Assembly: GCA_024401635.1 (NCBI GenBank)
Contig: JAKSKP010000009.1
Coordinates: 1-43,519 of the forward strand
Origin: Bacteroidales bacterium
GTDB taxonomy: Bacteria; Bacteroidota; Bacteroidia; Bacteroidales; UBA932
Length of the DNA: 43,519 nt
Reading direction: 5' to 3'
The position numbers and the translations under genes are program-made. The notes below the pieces were generated by a model. The model searched no databases. It saw nothing but the letters and a program-made list of their open reading frames with translations, and had not been told where the DNA came from. Below are positions 1-8,049 of the stretch, one piece after another; position 1 is the first letter of the stretch; the number at the start of each line of letters is the position of its first letter.

Positions 1-55
1 AACCCGCGACCCTCAGCTTGGAAGGCTGATGCTCTACCAACTGAGCTACTTCCGC
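1..55 (-). tRNA. tRNA-Gly (UCC), partial at window edge
   Basis: Read on the minus strand the tRNA starts GCGGAAG at 55 and shows a normal D-arm and an anticodon stem-loop with anticodon TCC (plus-strand gga at 20-22), which reads GGA glycine codons. The T-arm and acceptor 3' half lie beyond the window start. It is the last of three tRNA genes in the order Thr-Tyr-Gly, and a terminator-like hairpin separates it from tRNA-Tyr. Confidence 0.93.
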
Positions 56-77
56 TTATAATATTATTTCAAAGAAA

Positions 78-97
78 AAGCCCTTTTGGCGGGGCTT
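78..97 (-). terminator. Terminator-like hairpin between tRNA-Tyr and tRNA-Gly
   Basis: On the minus strand a 6-bp stem AAGCCC/GGGCTT with an 8-nt loop is followed at once by TTTCTTTG. This is the form of an intrinsic terminator. It would end part of the Thr-Tyr transcript before tRNA-Gly, or serve as a processing landmark. No TAnnTTTG box is visible between it and tRNA-Gly, so complete termination would leave tRNA-Gly without an obvious promoter. Confidence 0.5.
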
Positions 98-102
98 GTT
101 CG

Positions 103-184
103 TGGGCAAGGATGGATTCGAACCACCGTAGGCATCGCCAACAGATTTACAGTCTGTCCCATTTGACCGCTCTGGTACTTGCCC
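103..184 (-). tRNA. tRNA-Tyr (GUA)
   Basis: This is a class II tRNA of about 82 nt with a long variable arm. The 5' GGGCAAG (184-178) pairs with the 3' CTTGCCC (110-104), and the discriminator is A. The anticodon loop is CTGTAAA with anticodon GTA (plus-strand tac at 148-150). No CCA is encoded, which fits Bacteroidota. It lies 10 bp downstream of tRNA-Thr on the same strand. Confidence 0.96.
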
Positions 185-194
185 ATTTCTTATG

Positions 195-268
195 AGCCGA
201 TGAAGGGAGTCGAACCCCCGACCCCGAGATTACAAATCACGTGCTCTGGCCAACTGAGCTACATCGGC
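195..268 (-). tRNA. tRNA-Thr (UGU)
   Basis: This is a 74-nt tRNA. The acceptor pairs GCCGATG (5') with CATCGGC (3'), and the T-loop and D-loop are canonical. The anticodon loop TTTGTAA carries anticodon TGT. The middle pair of the anticodon stem (CGTGA/TCTCG) is a T-T mismatch, which is tolerated but unusual. No CCA is encoded. It is the first gene of the tRNA operon and begins about 38 nt after the -7 box. Confidence 0.94.
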
Positions 269-286
269 AAATTTATTTCAAAGAGG

Positions 287-302
287 CCACTTCTGAAAGT
301 GG
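287..302 (-). terminator. Possible weak dxs terminator hairpin
   Basis: A perfect 6-bp stem CCACTT/AAGTGG with a 4-nt loop lies just after the dxs stop codon. The following minus-strand bases (CCTCTTTG) form only a weak T tract. The predicted start of the tRNA transcript (about 300) falls inside this hairpin, so it could fold fully only in RNA reading through from dxs. Confidence 0.35.
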
Positions 303-306
303 ATTG

Positions 307-337
307 CAAATATAGGGATTATTTCCAATTCTGCAAA
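307..337 (-). promoter_or_regulatory. Promoter of the Thr-Tyr-Gly tRNA operon
   Basis: On the minus strand there is a TTTG -33 element (337-334), a 19-bp spacer and a TATATTTG -7 box (314-307). This matches the Bacteroidota primary-sigma consensus TTTG-N19/20-TAnnTTTG. The -33 element lies inside the last codons of dxs. Transcription should start near 300, giving a leader of about 32 nt before tRNA-Thr. Confidence 0.75.
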
Positions 338-2202
338 ATTTTTTGGAGTATTTCATCTTTCCCGATACCGCACTCTGAACGCTGTCCGGCTTGTGTTCCC
401 TGGTGTATGAAACGGTCCGGAATGCCTAGCGGGATGACGACGGTTCCGGCTCCGGATGAGGCTGCGTTTTCGGCGATTTCCGAATAGAGTCCTCCCTTCG
501 TCGCGCCGTCCTCGACTGTTATGACCACGTCGTATTTCCCTCCGGTCACATCCTGTATTATCTCCCTGTCGAAAGGCTTCAGATAGCGTGCGTCCCATAC
601 GCAGGGTCCTTCTGTGCTTCCTGTCTGTTTCCTGAACTCCTCAACGGCCTCCAGCGCCCTGTTGGCTGCCGGGCCGAGCGCGACTATGGCAATCTTCACG
701 CCTTCGGCCAGCCTTTCACCCTTTCCTTCTTCCAGAACCTTCATCTCCGCATCCCTCCAGGGCTTCCCTTCGGCCCATCCGCGCGGATACCTTATAATAA
801 AAGGACCGTGTCCGCTCCGGGAAGCGGTATACATCAGACTCTTCAACTCGATTTCATCCCTTGGAACGGATATCGTGCATTCCGGTATGCTGCGGTAGGC
901 CGCAAGGTCATAGGCGCCGTGGTGCGTGGCCCCGTCTTCGCCCACGAGACCGGCCCTGTCGAAGCACAGCACCACCGGAAGGCGTTGCAGGGCCACGTCG
1001 TGTATTATCTGGTCGTATGCTCTCTGGGAGAAAGATGAGTAGATGTTGCAGAAAGGTTTCAGCCCGCCGGCCGCCATACCGGCGCTGAAGGTGACGGCGT
1101 GTTCTTCGGCTATTCCGACGTCAAAGAATCTGTCCGGCATCTCCTTGGCAAGTATGTTCATTCCGCAGCCTGAGGCCATCGCCGGCGTCACTCCCACTAT
1201 TCTTTCGTCTTTGCGTGCAAGTTCCAGCAGAACCTCACCGAAAACGTCCTGATATCGGCTGCCGTCGTGATGCCCGCTTATTCTCTTCCCTGTCCTGGGG
1301 TCGAAATGGCCCGGGGCGTGCCAGGTGGTCTGGTCCTCTTCGGCGGGGGCGTATCCCTTGCCCTTCTTGGTTATGGTATGCAGAAGTCTTGGACCTTTCA
1401 GCCCCTTCAGCCTCTGCAGGGCATTGATGACGGATTCGATGTCGTTGCCGTCTATGGGACCGAAGTAGCGGAAGCCGAGGGCTTCGAACAAGTCTCCTCC
1501 GGTGTGCTGCACCAGGCTGCTCTTCAGCTTTATCACCAGGCCGCGGAGCCTGCGCCTCAAGTTGCTGTCACCCAATACGTTCCAGACTTTGCCCTTCATC
1601 GTATTGTAGAATACGGAGGTGGTGAGATTGAGCAGGTGACGGTGCATTCCGCCAATGTTCCTGTCAATGGACATGTTGTTGTCGTTGACCACCACAAGCA
1701 GGTCAAGGTCCGAGTCACCGGCGTTGTTGAGGCCTTCGAAGGCGAGCCCTCCGGACAGGGAGCCGTCTCCTATCAGGGCGATGGACTTCTCTCCCGTGCC
1801 TTTGATCCGCGCTGCTGCGGCGAGTCCGAGAGCCGCGGAGATGGATGTGCTGGAATGACCGGCTCCGAAGGCGTCATATTCGCTCTCGTCCCTGCGGGTG
1901 AATCCGCTGATGCCCTCTTCGGTCCTGTTTTTTCTGAAAGCCTCCCTTCTGCCCGTCAATATCTTGTGTGCGTATGCCTGATGCGATACGTCGAATACTA
2001 TCTTGTCCGAAGGCGTGTCGAATACATAGTGCAGGCCGACTATAAGTTCCACGGCCCCCAGGCTGCTGCCCAGATGCCCCGGATTGACGGAGCAGCACTC
2101 TATCATATATGAACGTATCTCATCGCACAGCTGTTTCAGCTGCGGTATCGACAGACCTTTTATGTCCGCGGGAGAATTTACCTTGTCAAGTATATCGTAC
2201 AT
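319..2202 (-). CDS. dxs: 1-deoxy-D-xylulose-5-phosphate synthase (Dxs)
   Basis: Dxs condenses pyruvate and glyceraldehyde-3-phosphate in a thiamine-diphosphate-dependent reaction, the first step of the MEP isoprenoid pathway, in the cytoplasm. The 627-residue protein is full length for the family. The N-terminal TPP-binding domain has HLGSSLG with the proton-transfer His at 43, the GDGSLSGG metal/TPP motif at 145-152 and NDNNMSI around 173-179. The central pyrimidine-binding domain has the VGIAEEHAV stretch, followed by a transketolase C-terminal domain. The start is ATG at 2202, 10 bp after the stop of the upstream MFS gene. It is the last protein gene of the recJ-to-dxs operon and overlaps the tRNA promoter. 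Confidence 0.97.
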   Translation of the reverse strand: MYDILDKVNSPADIKGLSIPQLKQLCDEIRSYMIECCSVNPGHLGSSLGAVELIVGLHYVFDTPSDKIVFDVSHQAYAHKILTGRREAFRKNRTEEGISGFTRRDESEYDAFGAGHSSTSISAALGLAAAARIKGTGEKSIALIGDGSLSGGLAFEGLNNAGDSDLDLLVVVNDNNMSIDRNIGGMHRHLLNLTTSVFYNTMKGKVWNVLGDSNLRRRLRGLVIKLKSSLVQHTGGDLFEALGFRYFGPIDGNDIESVINALQRLKGLKGPRLLHTITKKGKGYAPAEEDQTTWHAPGHFDPRTGKRISGHHDGSRYQDVFGEVLLELARKDERIVGVTPAMASGCGMNILAKEMPDRFFDVGIAEEHAVTFSAGMAAGGLKPFCNIYSSFSQRAYDQIIHDVALQRLPVVLCFDRAGLVGEDGATHHGAYDLAAYRSIPECTISVPRDEIELKSLMYTASRSGHGPFIIRYPRGWAEGKPWRDAEMKVLEEGKGERLAEGVKIAIVALGPAANRALEAVEEFRKQTGSTEGPCVWDARYLKPFDREIIQDVTGGKYDVVITVEDGATKGGLYSEIAENAASSGAGTVVIPLGIPDRFIHQGTQAGQRSECGIGKDEILQKILQNWK

Positions 2203-2212
2203 CTCTTTCTTC

Positions 2213-3517
2213 TCAATCCAGTTGCGTTCCGCAGATTTTCCTGAGCCACAGGGCCAGCGCTATGGCGGCTGCGCCGAGGCATATGAACAGGAACTCCACG
2301 TGCATGGCCCCGTCCAGTCCCTGCCGGGTGGCAAAAATACCGCCCACTATCTTAGGAACGAAGAACAGACCCACATTCTGTATCCAATATATAAGGGAAT
2401 AGGCCGTGCCCAGGTTCTTTTCGGGAACGAGCCGCGGCACCGAAGGCCACATCGCCGAAGGCACGAGCGAATATCCAAGGCCCAGCAGCGCTATTCCGGC
2501 ATAACCGAAGAATTCCACACCCTGCGGGGCGAAAGCCAGCGTCAGATGGCCGGCGAATACAGCCACGCTTCCGATCAGCATCCAACGGACTGCGTGTCCG
2601 GTCCTGTCCACAAGCATTCCGAACAGCGGAGTGAAGATTATGGTGAAGAACGGAATCATCGCGACCATAGTCCCTGCCATAGTATCCTCTATCCCGAATC
2701 GAGGGATCACCACAGAGGTGCCGAATTTCTTGAACGAACTGACGCAGCAGTAGAAGCTGACGCACAGCAGGCCTATGAGCACGAAGCGCGGATTGCGCAG
2801 AAGCGTCAATATGTCCTTGAAACTGAACTTGTCCTGCCCGGCTACCGTGCCGCGTTCGGAGAGCTTGCCCTTTCGTCTGTCATCAGCCCTGTCCAGCAGG
2901 GCAAAGGCAGCCCAGGCGAGAAGTCCCGCTGCGAGCAGATAGAGTCCGAACAATGCCGGGCGCGCCGTATCCGCAACAGAGTAGTATTCCTTTGGTATAC
3001 CCACTATAATCGGGGCGAGTATGAGGGCAAGTGCGGTGCCGCTGCGGGCGATCGCCAGCTGGAGCCCCATTGCCAGGGACATGCCTCCGTCCCTGAACCA
3101 TTTCGCTATGGATCTGGTCACCGCGACTCCGGCAATCTCGCTGCCAAGTCCGAACAGCATGCGGCCGACGCGGCCTATGGCTATCGCCGTGTCCTTGGGG
3201 AAATAACCGGCCACACCGCCATAGGCCATCAGGCCGCCAAGGCACATCATCGCCATGAATACCGAGCCCATCGTCCTTGTGCCGAAGATGTCCAGAAGGA
3301 TACCTCCGACTATCAGGCCTCCGCACACGCACAGCAGGCTGTAGTCGCCTATGAAATTGCCCAGGTCGCGCGAGTCCCAGCCCAGTTCGAGTATGTCCGG
3401 AGTCTTGAACAACTGCGATACCGATGAAAACATGTCGTCGAAAAAATACGACGCGAACATCGGTACCACGAGGCACGCAAGCGCTATCCAGCAGACTGTC
3501 CTTTTCCTTCCCTTCAA
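2213..3517 (-). CDS. MFS transporter, MFSD1-like (paralogue 1)
   Basis: This is a 434-residue major facilitator superfamily permease with about 12 hydrophobic segments and a hydrophilic central loop near residues 215-235. The C-terminal half has the signature LGYSLVPSAMWPSVPRLV followed by LGTAYSLIYWIQNVGL, which resembles the MFSD1 branch of the superfamily; animal MFSD1 carries dipeptides. The substrate here is unknown. It is a tandem paralogue of the next upstream gene (compare GWDSRDLGNFIGDYSLL with NWDSGVFGTYAASEYIL). The only plausible start is a TTG at 3517, 8 bp after the stop of that gene; no ATG precedes the first membrane segment in frame. Confidence 0.85.
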   Translation of the reverse strand: MKGRKRTVCWIALACLVVPMFASYFFDDMFSSVSQLFKTPDILELGWDSRDLGNFIGDYSLLCVCGGLIVGGILLDIFGTRTMGSVFMAMMCLGGLMAYGGVAGYFPKDTAIAIGRVGRMLFGLGSEIAGVAVTRSIAKWFRDGGMSLAMGLQLAIARSGTALALILAPIIVGIPKEYYSVADTARPALFGLYLLAAGLLAWAAFALLDRADDRRKGKLSERGTVAGQDKFSFKDILTLLRNPRFVLIGLLCVSFYCCVSSFKKFGTSVVIPRFGIEDTMAGTMVAMIPFFTIIFTPLFGMLVDRTGHAVRWMLIGSVAVFAGHLTLAFAPQGVEFFGYAGIALLGLGYSLVPSAMWPSVPRLVPEKNLGTAYSLIYWIQNVGLFFVPKIVGGIFATRQGLDGAMHVEFLFICLGAAAIALALWLRKICGTQLD

Positions 3518-3525
3518 GGTGATGC

Positions 3526-4893
3526 TTACTTTTTGATGTTCGGCTCTTGAAGCCCGTATTTCGATTTCCTGTCCTCACGCTTGAGCAGCACGCTCAGTCC
3601 GAAGGCCATTATGCCGAAGGATGCGAACACTATTTCGGGCACCAGATATCCGCCGGTGGCGTCGCGCAGGAATCCTATGAGAAGGGGCACAAGGCAGAGC
3701 CCGATGTTCTGAACCCAGAAAATCAGGCAGTATGCCGAACCCAGAATCTTCTCGTCGATTATCTTGGGCACGGAAGGCCACAAGGCCGCAGGCACGAGTG
3801 AGAAGCTGACGCCCAGAATGACTATTATCGTGAGCGCAAGCCATTTCTCCGGGAAAGCCGGCAGCAGGAATGCCAGACAGAGGTGACAGGCCAGCATAAT
3901 TACAGACCCTGTCATAAGCATTGATGCTCCTTTGCCTATGAAATCAAGTGCAAGTCCCAGGACTGGCGTCAGAATCATAGCCAGTATGGGGAAGCAGCTG
4001 AAAAGCTTGGCGGCATTGGCCGAAGGTATCGACAGAGCCTCCTCAAGTATGTCGGTGGCATATCTCTGGAAGGGGAAGATGGCTGAATAATAGAGCACGC
4101 AGAGCAATGCCACGATCCAGAACATCTTGCTTGTGAAAATGGCCTTGAGGTCGCTGACGTGAAATTCGTCTTCCGGAGATTTCACTTCTGTGGTCAGCCC
4201 AGCCTCGACCATCTGGGTGTCGAACTTCCTGTCCAGAAATGCGAATATGATGAAATTGATCAGTCCTATGCAGAGCAGCGCGCCGCAAAAGCCGAGGGGT
4301 GCCGAAACGGAGCCTCCGAACTTGTCGGCGATGAGGGGAGATATCCACATCACGGCGAATACGCCCAGACGGGCTATAGCCATCTCGATGCCCATCGCAA
4401 GAGCCATCTCCTTGCCTTTGAACCATTTGGCCAGGATTTTGGACACGTTGGTGCCCTCCATCTCACAGCCGCAGCCGAAGATCATGAAACCAAGGGACGC
4501 CATCTTGGCGCTGCCGGGCAGGTCAACCCACCAGGAGTCGAGCCAAGCGCAGAACGCCGTGGTCTGGAACCAGTCGCTGATGCCTATGAACTTGACGCAT
4601 GCACCCAGAACCATAAGACTTGCGGAGAGTATTCCGGAGAAACGGACTCCCAGTTTGTCCAGTATGACGCCGGCTATGATCAGGAATCCGCATACCGTGA
4701 GTATGTATTCCGATGCGGCGTATGTTCCGAACACCCCGCTGTCCCAGTTGAGTTTTGTCTCCACCAGGGTTTTCAGAGGGGACATCACGTCCACGAACAT
4801 ATAGGCGAAGAACATCATCGAGGCGACAAGGATAAGCACGCCCCATCTTGCTATGAAACTGTCGTTCAATAGCCTGGCCGTTTTAGTACTCAT
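3526..4893 (-). CDS. MFS transporter, MFSD1-like (paralogue 2)
   Basis: This is a 455-residue inner-membrane permease of the major facilitator superfamily with about 12 predicted helices. It shares with its downstream neighbour the N-terminal NWDSG and GVILDKLGVR elements and the C-terminal SLVPAALWPSVPKII and ILGSAYCLIFWVQNIGL elements, which are typical of MFSD1-like proteins. The two genes look like an old duplication. They may carry related solutes or act as a heteromer; neither can be shown from sequence. ATG start at 4893, 12 bp after the ssb stop, so it is probably co-transcribed with ssb. Confidence 0.86.
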   Translation of the reverse strand: MSTKTARLLNDSFIARWGVLILVASMMFFAYMFVDVMSPLKTLVETKLNWDSGVFGTYAASEYILTVCGFLIIAGVILDKLGVRFSGILSASLMVLGACVKFIGISDWFQTTAFCAWLDSWWVDLPGSAKMASLGFMIFGCGCEMEGTNVSKILAKWFKGKEMALAMGIEMAIARLGVFAVMWISPLIADKFGGSVSAPLGFCGALLCIGLINFIIFAFLDRKFDTQMVEAGLTTEVKSPEDEFHVSDLKAIFTSKMFWIVALLCVLYYSAIFPFQRYATDILEEALSIPSANAAKLFSCFPILAMILTPVLGLALDFIGKGASMLMTGSVIMLACHLCLAFLLPAFPEKWLALTIIVILGVSFSLVPAALWPSVPKIIDEKILGSAYCLIFWVQNIGLCLVPLLIGFLRDATGGYLVPEIVFASFGIMAFGLSVLLKREDRKSKYGLQEPNIKK

Positions 4894-4905
4894 ATTTCGC
4901 GTGTG

Positions 4906-5406
4906 TTAGAACGGTAAATCATCGTTGCCTTCGGCCTCGAATCCCTGCGCTGCAGTCTGCTGAGCTGCCGCAGGAGAGGCGATTCCGCCCTGGGCTGAAG
5001 TGTTGGGCTGGTAGGGGGCCTGGTATCCTCCGGGGCCTGCAGGTGTGGATACGGCCTGCTGGCCGGGAGCTGCGTCGCGTTTGCCGAGAAGCTGGATATT
5101 GTCGGCGCTGATTTCGGTGGAGTAGCGTTTCGCTCCGGTGTTGTCAGTCCATTCGCGTGTCTGAAGACGGCCTTCGACATAGATCTGAGAGCCTTTCTTC
5201 ACGAATTTCTCCACTGTGTCGGCCAGGCGGCGCCAGCAGGAGATGGTGTGCCATTCCGTGTTTTCCCTTGTTTCACCGTTGCGGTCTGTAAAGCGTTCCG
5301 TGGTGGCCAGACGGATTCTGGCGACCTTTGCCTGGGAATTGTCAAGATAACGTACTTCGGGATCCAGTCCAACGTTACCGATAAGCATAACTTTGTTCAG
5401 TGACAT
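4906..5406 (-). CDS. ssb: Single-stranded DNA-binding protein
   Basis: SSB coats single-stranded DNA during replication, repair and recombination and recruits partner proteins. The 166-residue protein has an N-terminal OB fold (about 1-110) containing LNKVMLIGNVG, TEWHTISCWRRLA and GSQIYVEGRLQTREW. A flexible Gly/Ala/Pro/Gln-rich linker follows (about 112-158), then the conserved acidic tip DDLPF that docks partners. It sits between aroE and the MFS pair and follows recJ in the same operon; RecJ is known to interact with SSB. ATG start at 5406. Confidence 0.97.
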   Translation of the reverse strand: MSLNKVMLIGNVGLDPEVRYLDNSQAKVARIRLATTERFTDRNGETRENTEWHTISCWRRLADTVEKFVKKGSQIYVEGRLQTREWTDNTGAKRYSTEISADNIQLLGKRDAAPGQQAVSTPAGPGGYQAPYQPNTSAQGGIASPAAAQQTAAQGFEAEGNDDLPF

Positions 5407-5426
5407 GATATATTGATTTTAGATTA

Positions 5427-6254
5427 CTATAAAACTTTTTTCATCGTCTCCTCGTCGGGTTCCTCCCCGGTGAATTCGCCGTAGGCCACCACGGCCTGAT
5501 TGTAGAGCCAGTTGAGGCCGCTGACATATGTATATTTGTCCTTCCACTGTTCCAGCCAAGGGTTTTTACAGTTGGCTTCGAGCACAAGCCTGCTTTCATC
5601 CGGCGTCAGGTCGGAAAGGTCAACGTCCAGCCCTCCGGGCACGGTGTAGACGACCAGGTCGGCTTTCGCGAATGCGTCCTTGAAACTTCCGATCGGGACA
5701 ATCTGCAGTTCGTTGTCGCTGATGTCTCCGTAGAAATCCATTATGTTGTCCTTCGTGGCCTTCGCTCTGGCAGCGCTGCGGTTCATAAGCAGGGTCCTGC
5801 CGTAACCGAGGGTCACTGCCGCTGCGGCCGCAGCCTTCCCGGCACCGCCGCAACCCACTATGAGCGCGGTTTTCCCAGCAAGGAAATCGGCGAAGGAGTC
5901 TTCGTCGTCCACGTCGACTCCGGCCACGGCGTATGCGCTCATTATGCTTATGGTGACTCCTTCGAAATCCGAGTTGTCTGCGCTTATCCTGCCGTCAGGG
6001 CTCTTGATGAGCATATTGGCGGATCCGCAAAGCTGGGCGGCCTCGGACAGATCATCCGCGCAGGCGCAGGCCTGCTCCTTGAACGGAGCCGTTACGTTCA
6101 CTGCCACATAGTCTTTCTTGAAAAGGGTGAAAAGCGCCTTGAAATCGTTGCCGTCGAGGAGGTCATAAGTGTACTTCCCGCCGTATGCCGCCTTGAAAAG
6201 GGCAGGCGATTTTGAAGCGGAGATATCGCTGCCTATCAGTCCGAATCTTTTCAT
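5427..6254 (-). CDS. aroE: Shikimate dehydrogenase
   Basis: AroE reduces 3-dehydroshikimate to shikimate with NADPH in aromatic amino acid and chorismate synthesis. The protein is 275 residues. The shikimate site shows SASKSP (12-17), NVTAPFK with the catalytic Lys at 59 and DNSDFEG (93-99), with the catalytic Asp at 96. The Rossmann dinucleotide loop is GCGGAGK (134-140). The chosen ATG at 6254 puts the shikimate-binding strand at the N-terminus, as in the family, and lies 2 bp after the recJ stop. The frame stays open further upstream through recJ, but that part is not AroE-like. The partner gene aroK is elsewhere in the window (34210-34740). Confidence 0.95.
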   Translation of the reverse strand: MKRFGLIGSDISASKSPALFKAAYGGKYTYDLLDGNDFKALFTLFKKDYVAVNVTAPFKEQACACADDLSEAAQLCGSANMLIKSPDGRISADNSDFEGVTISIMSAYAVAGVDVDDEDSFADFLAGKTALIVGCGGAGKAAAAAAVTLGYGRTLLMNRSAARAKATKDNIMDFYGDISDNELQIVPIGSFKDAFAKADLVVYTVPGGLDVDLSDLTPDESRLVLEANCKNPWLEQWKDKYTYVSGLNWLYNQAVVAYGEFTGEEPDEETMKKVL

Positions 6255-6256
6255 TG

Positions 6257-7990
6257 TCAAATGATTTCTTCGCGTTCGCGTATGTCCTTTATTCTGAGCT
6301 GGACGTTGGCTATGCCGCGGAAATAGTTCTCCACCACGCTGTAGCAAACGTCTATGGGGTTGCCGTCGGAAATGCTCTCGAAACATTCGCCCTTGCCGAA
6401 CGCGATCGCCCCGATGTGGTGATATGGCTGGTTTTCCTGTATGAGTTCCAGTTTCAGATGTCCGCCGTCGGCGCCCACCTTGCGGCCGTTTCCGTTGTCG
6501 TAAACGTTGTCTGTCTCGAAAACGGGAGCGTTGTTGCCCGGGCCGAAGGGCTGGAACTGCTTGAGTATGCGGAAGAATTTCGGAGTTATCTGGCTGAAGT
6601 CCAACTTGGCGTCGATGCTTACGACCGGAGTCAGCATTTCGGGCTCTATCTTGCCTTCGACGGCATTGTCCAGTCTTTTGACAAATGCTTCGAGATTCTC
6701 TTCCCGAAGGGTCAGACCGGCAGCATAGAGGTGGCCTCCGAAGTTCTCCAGAAGATCGGCGCAGGACTCGATGGCGGAATAGAGGTCGAAGCCGCCGACG
6801 CTCCTTGCGGAGCCCGTGATGAAGCCGTTGCTGCGCGTCAGCACTATGGCGGGCTTGAAATAGGCTTCCACCAGCCTTGAGGCGACTATGCCCACGACAC
6901 CCTTGTGCCACTGCGGGTTATATACGATAGTCACGTTGCCGTAGCACAGGCAGGATCCGGCCTGAACCATTTCCAGCGCCTCCCTGGTGATTTCCCTGTC
7001 TATGTTCTTCCTTTCGTTGTTGTGCCTGTTTATCTCGCCTGCGACGCGGTCAGCTGTCTTCTGGTCGGGCGCTGTCAGAAGTTCCACGGATATCCTTCCG
7101 CTCTCCATCCTGCCGGCTGCATTGAGACGGGGCCCTATCTTGAAAACGATGTCGTCGAACGTTATGTGGGTGGGGTCCAGCCCCGCCAGGTTGATCATGC
7201 TGAGCAGTCCGCGATGAGGATTTGTGTTCAGCTGTTTCAGACCGTAATAGGCAAGTATCCTGTTCTCTCCCGTAACGCTGACAAGATCGGCCGCTATGGA
7301 AACGGCCAGAAGGTCCAGCAGCGGAATCAACTGCTCGAACGGTATCCCGACCTTCTGCGCATAGGCCTGCACCAGCTTGAACCCTACGCCGCAACCGCTA
7401 AGGTCGTCGAAGGGGTAGTTGTCGTCCTCGCGCTTGGGATCCAGCACCGCAATGGCGTCGGGGAGCCCGTCCTCGGGGAGATGGTGGTCGCATATGATCA
7501 TGTCTATCCCGAGATTCCGGGCATATTCGGTCTTCTCTATGGCCTTGATGCCGCAGTCGAGGGTTATGACCAGCTTGAAGCCGTTTTCGGCGGCCCAGTT
7601 CAGTCCCTTGAAGGATACTCCGTAGCCTTCATCGTAGCGGTCGGGTATGTAGTAGTCTATCTTCGAGGTGAACTTGAGCAGGAATGAGTAGACGAGCGCC
7701 ACGGCAGTGGTCCCGTCGACGTCGTAGTCGCCGTAGACCAGTATCTTCTCTCCGCCCTGTATGGCCTGGGATACCCTTTCAACCGCCTTGTCCATATCCT
7801 TCATCAGGAAGGGATCGTGCAGGTTGGCGAGGTCGGGCCGGAAGAAGGCGCGCGCGTCCTCGAAGGTACGCAAGCCCCTCTGTGCCAGCAGTTCAGCCAA
7901 TACGCGGTCAACGCCCAGCTCCGATGCCAGACGGCTGACGGTTTCCTGGTCGGCAGCCGGTTTCAATTCCCATTTTTTGTCCATAGCCAT
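6257..7990 (-). CDS. recJ: Single-stranded-DNA-specific exonuclease RecJ
   Basis: RecJ is the 5'-3' single-strand DNA exonuclease of recombination and mismatch repair. The DHH domain shows GDYDVDGTTA and ICDHHLP metal motifs and DLSGCGVGFKL. The DHHA1 domain has the GGHLYAAGL glycine/histidine motif, and a C-terminal OB-type region contains FQPFGPGNN. With the start at 7990 (MAMDKKWELK) the protein is 577 residues. An in-frame ATG exists at 8020, but a minus-strand TATCTTTG -7 box at 8005-7998 lies downstream of it, so 7990 or the ATG at 7984 is preferred. It heads the recJ-aroE-ssb-MFS-MFS-dxs operon and is divergent from the PHP gene. Confidence 0.94.
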   Translation of the reverse strand: MAMDKKWELKPAADQETVSRLASELGVDRVLAELLAQRGLRTFEDARAFFRPDLANLHDPFLMKDMDKAVERVSQAIQGGEKILVYGDYDVDGTTAVALVYSFLLKFTSKIDYYIPDRYDEGYGVSFKGLNWAAENGFKLVITLDCGIKAIEKTEYARNLGIDMIICDHHLPEDGLPDAIAVLDPKREDDNYPFDDLSGCGVGFKLVQAYAQKVGIPFEQLIPLLDLLAVSIAADLVSVTGENRILAYYGLKQLNTNPHRGLLSMINLAGLDPTHITFDDIVFKIGPRLNAAGRMESGRISVELLTAPDQKTADRVAGEINRHNNERKNIDREITREALEMVQAGSCLCYGNVTIVYNPQWHKGVVGIVASRLVEAYFKPAIVLTRSNGFITGSARSVGGFDLYSAIESCADLLENFGGHLYAAGLTLREENLEAFVKRLDNAVEGKIEPEMLTPVVSIDAKLDFSQITPKFFRILKQFQPFGPGNNAPVFETDNVYDNGNGRKVGADGGHLKLELIQENQPYHHIGAIAFGKGECFESISDGNPIDVCYSVVENYFRGIANVQLRIKDIREREEII

Positions 7991-7997
7991 ATCCTTA

Positions 7998-8005
7998 CAA
8001 AGATA
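7998..8005 (-). promoter_or_regulatory. -7 box of the recJ operon promoter
   Basis: TATCTTTG on the minus strand fits TAnnTTTG. No clear TTTG is found 17-23 bp upstream. Transcription would start near 7993, only 3-4 nt before the recJ ATG at 7990, giving a very short leader. It faces away from the box at 8038-8045. Confidence 0.5.
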
Positions 8006-8037
8006 GTGATAAAGTTTCAAAATAGCGAATAAAATCG

Positions 8038-8045
8038 TACTTTTG
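8038..8045 (+). promoter_or_regulatory. -7 box of the PHP-domain gene promoter
   Basis: TACTTTTG fits TAnnTTTG and ends only 4 nt before the ATG at 8050. With normal Bacteroidota spacing the transcript would start at or within the start codon, which suggests a leaderless mRNA. The -33 element is weak. Confidence 0.5.
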
Positions 8046-8049
8046 GAGC

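Noticed and set aside
2084..3427. Long open frame (447 codons) antisense to the MFS and dxs genes
   Set aside because: It mirrors a highly hydrophobic coding region, has no domain or start context, and the opposite strand encodes a clear MFS permease.
6255..6911. N-terminal extension of aroE by about 219 codons
   Set aside because: The extension lies wholly within recJ in another frame and is Arg/Gln-rich with no AroE features; the ATG at 6254 fits the family.
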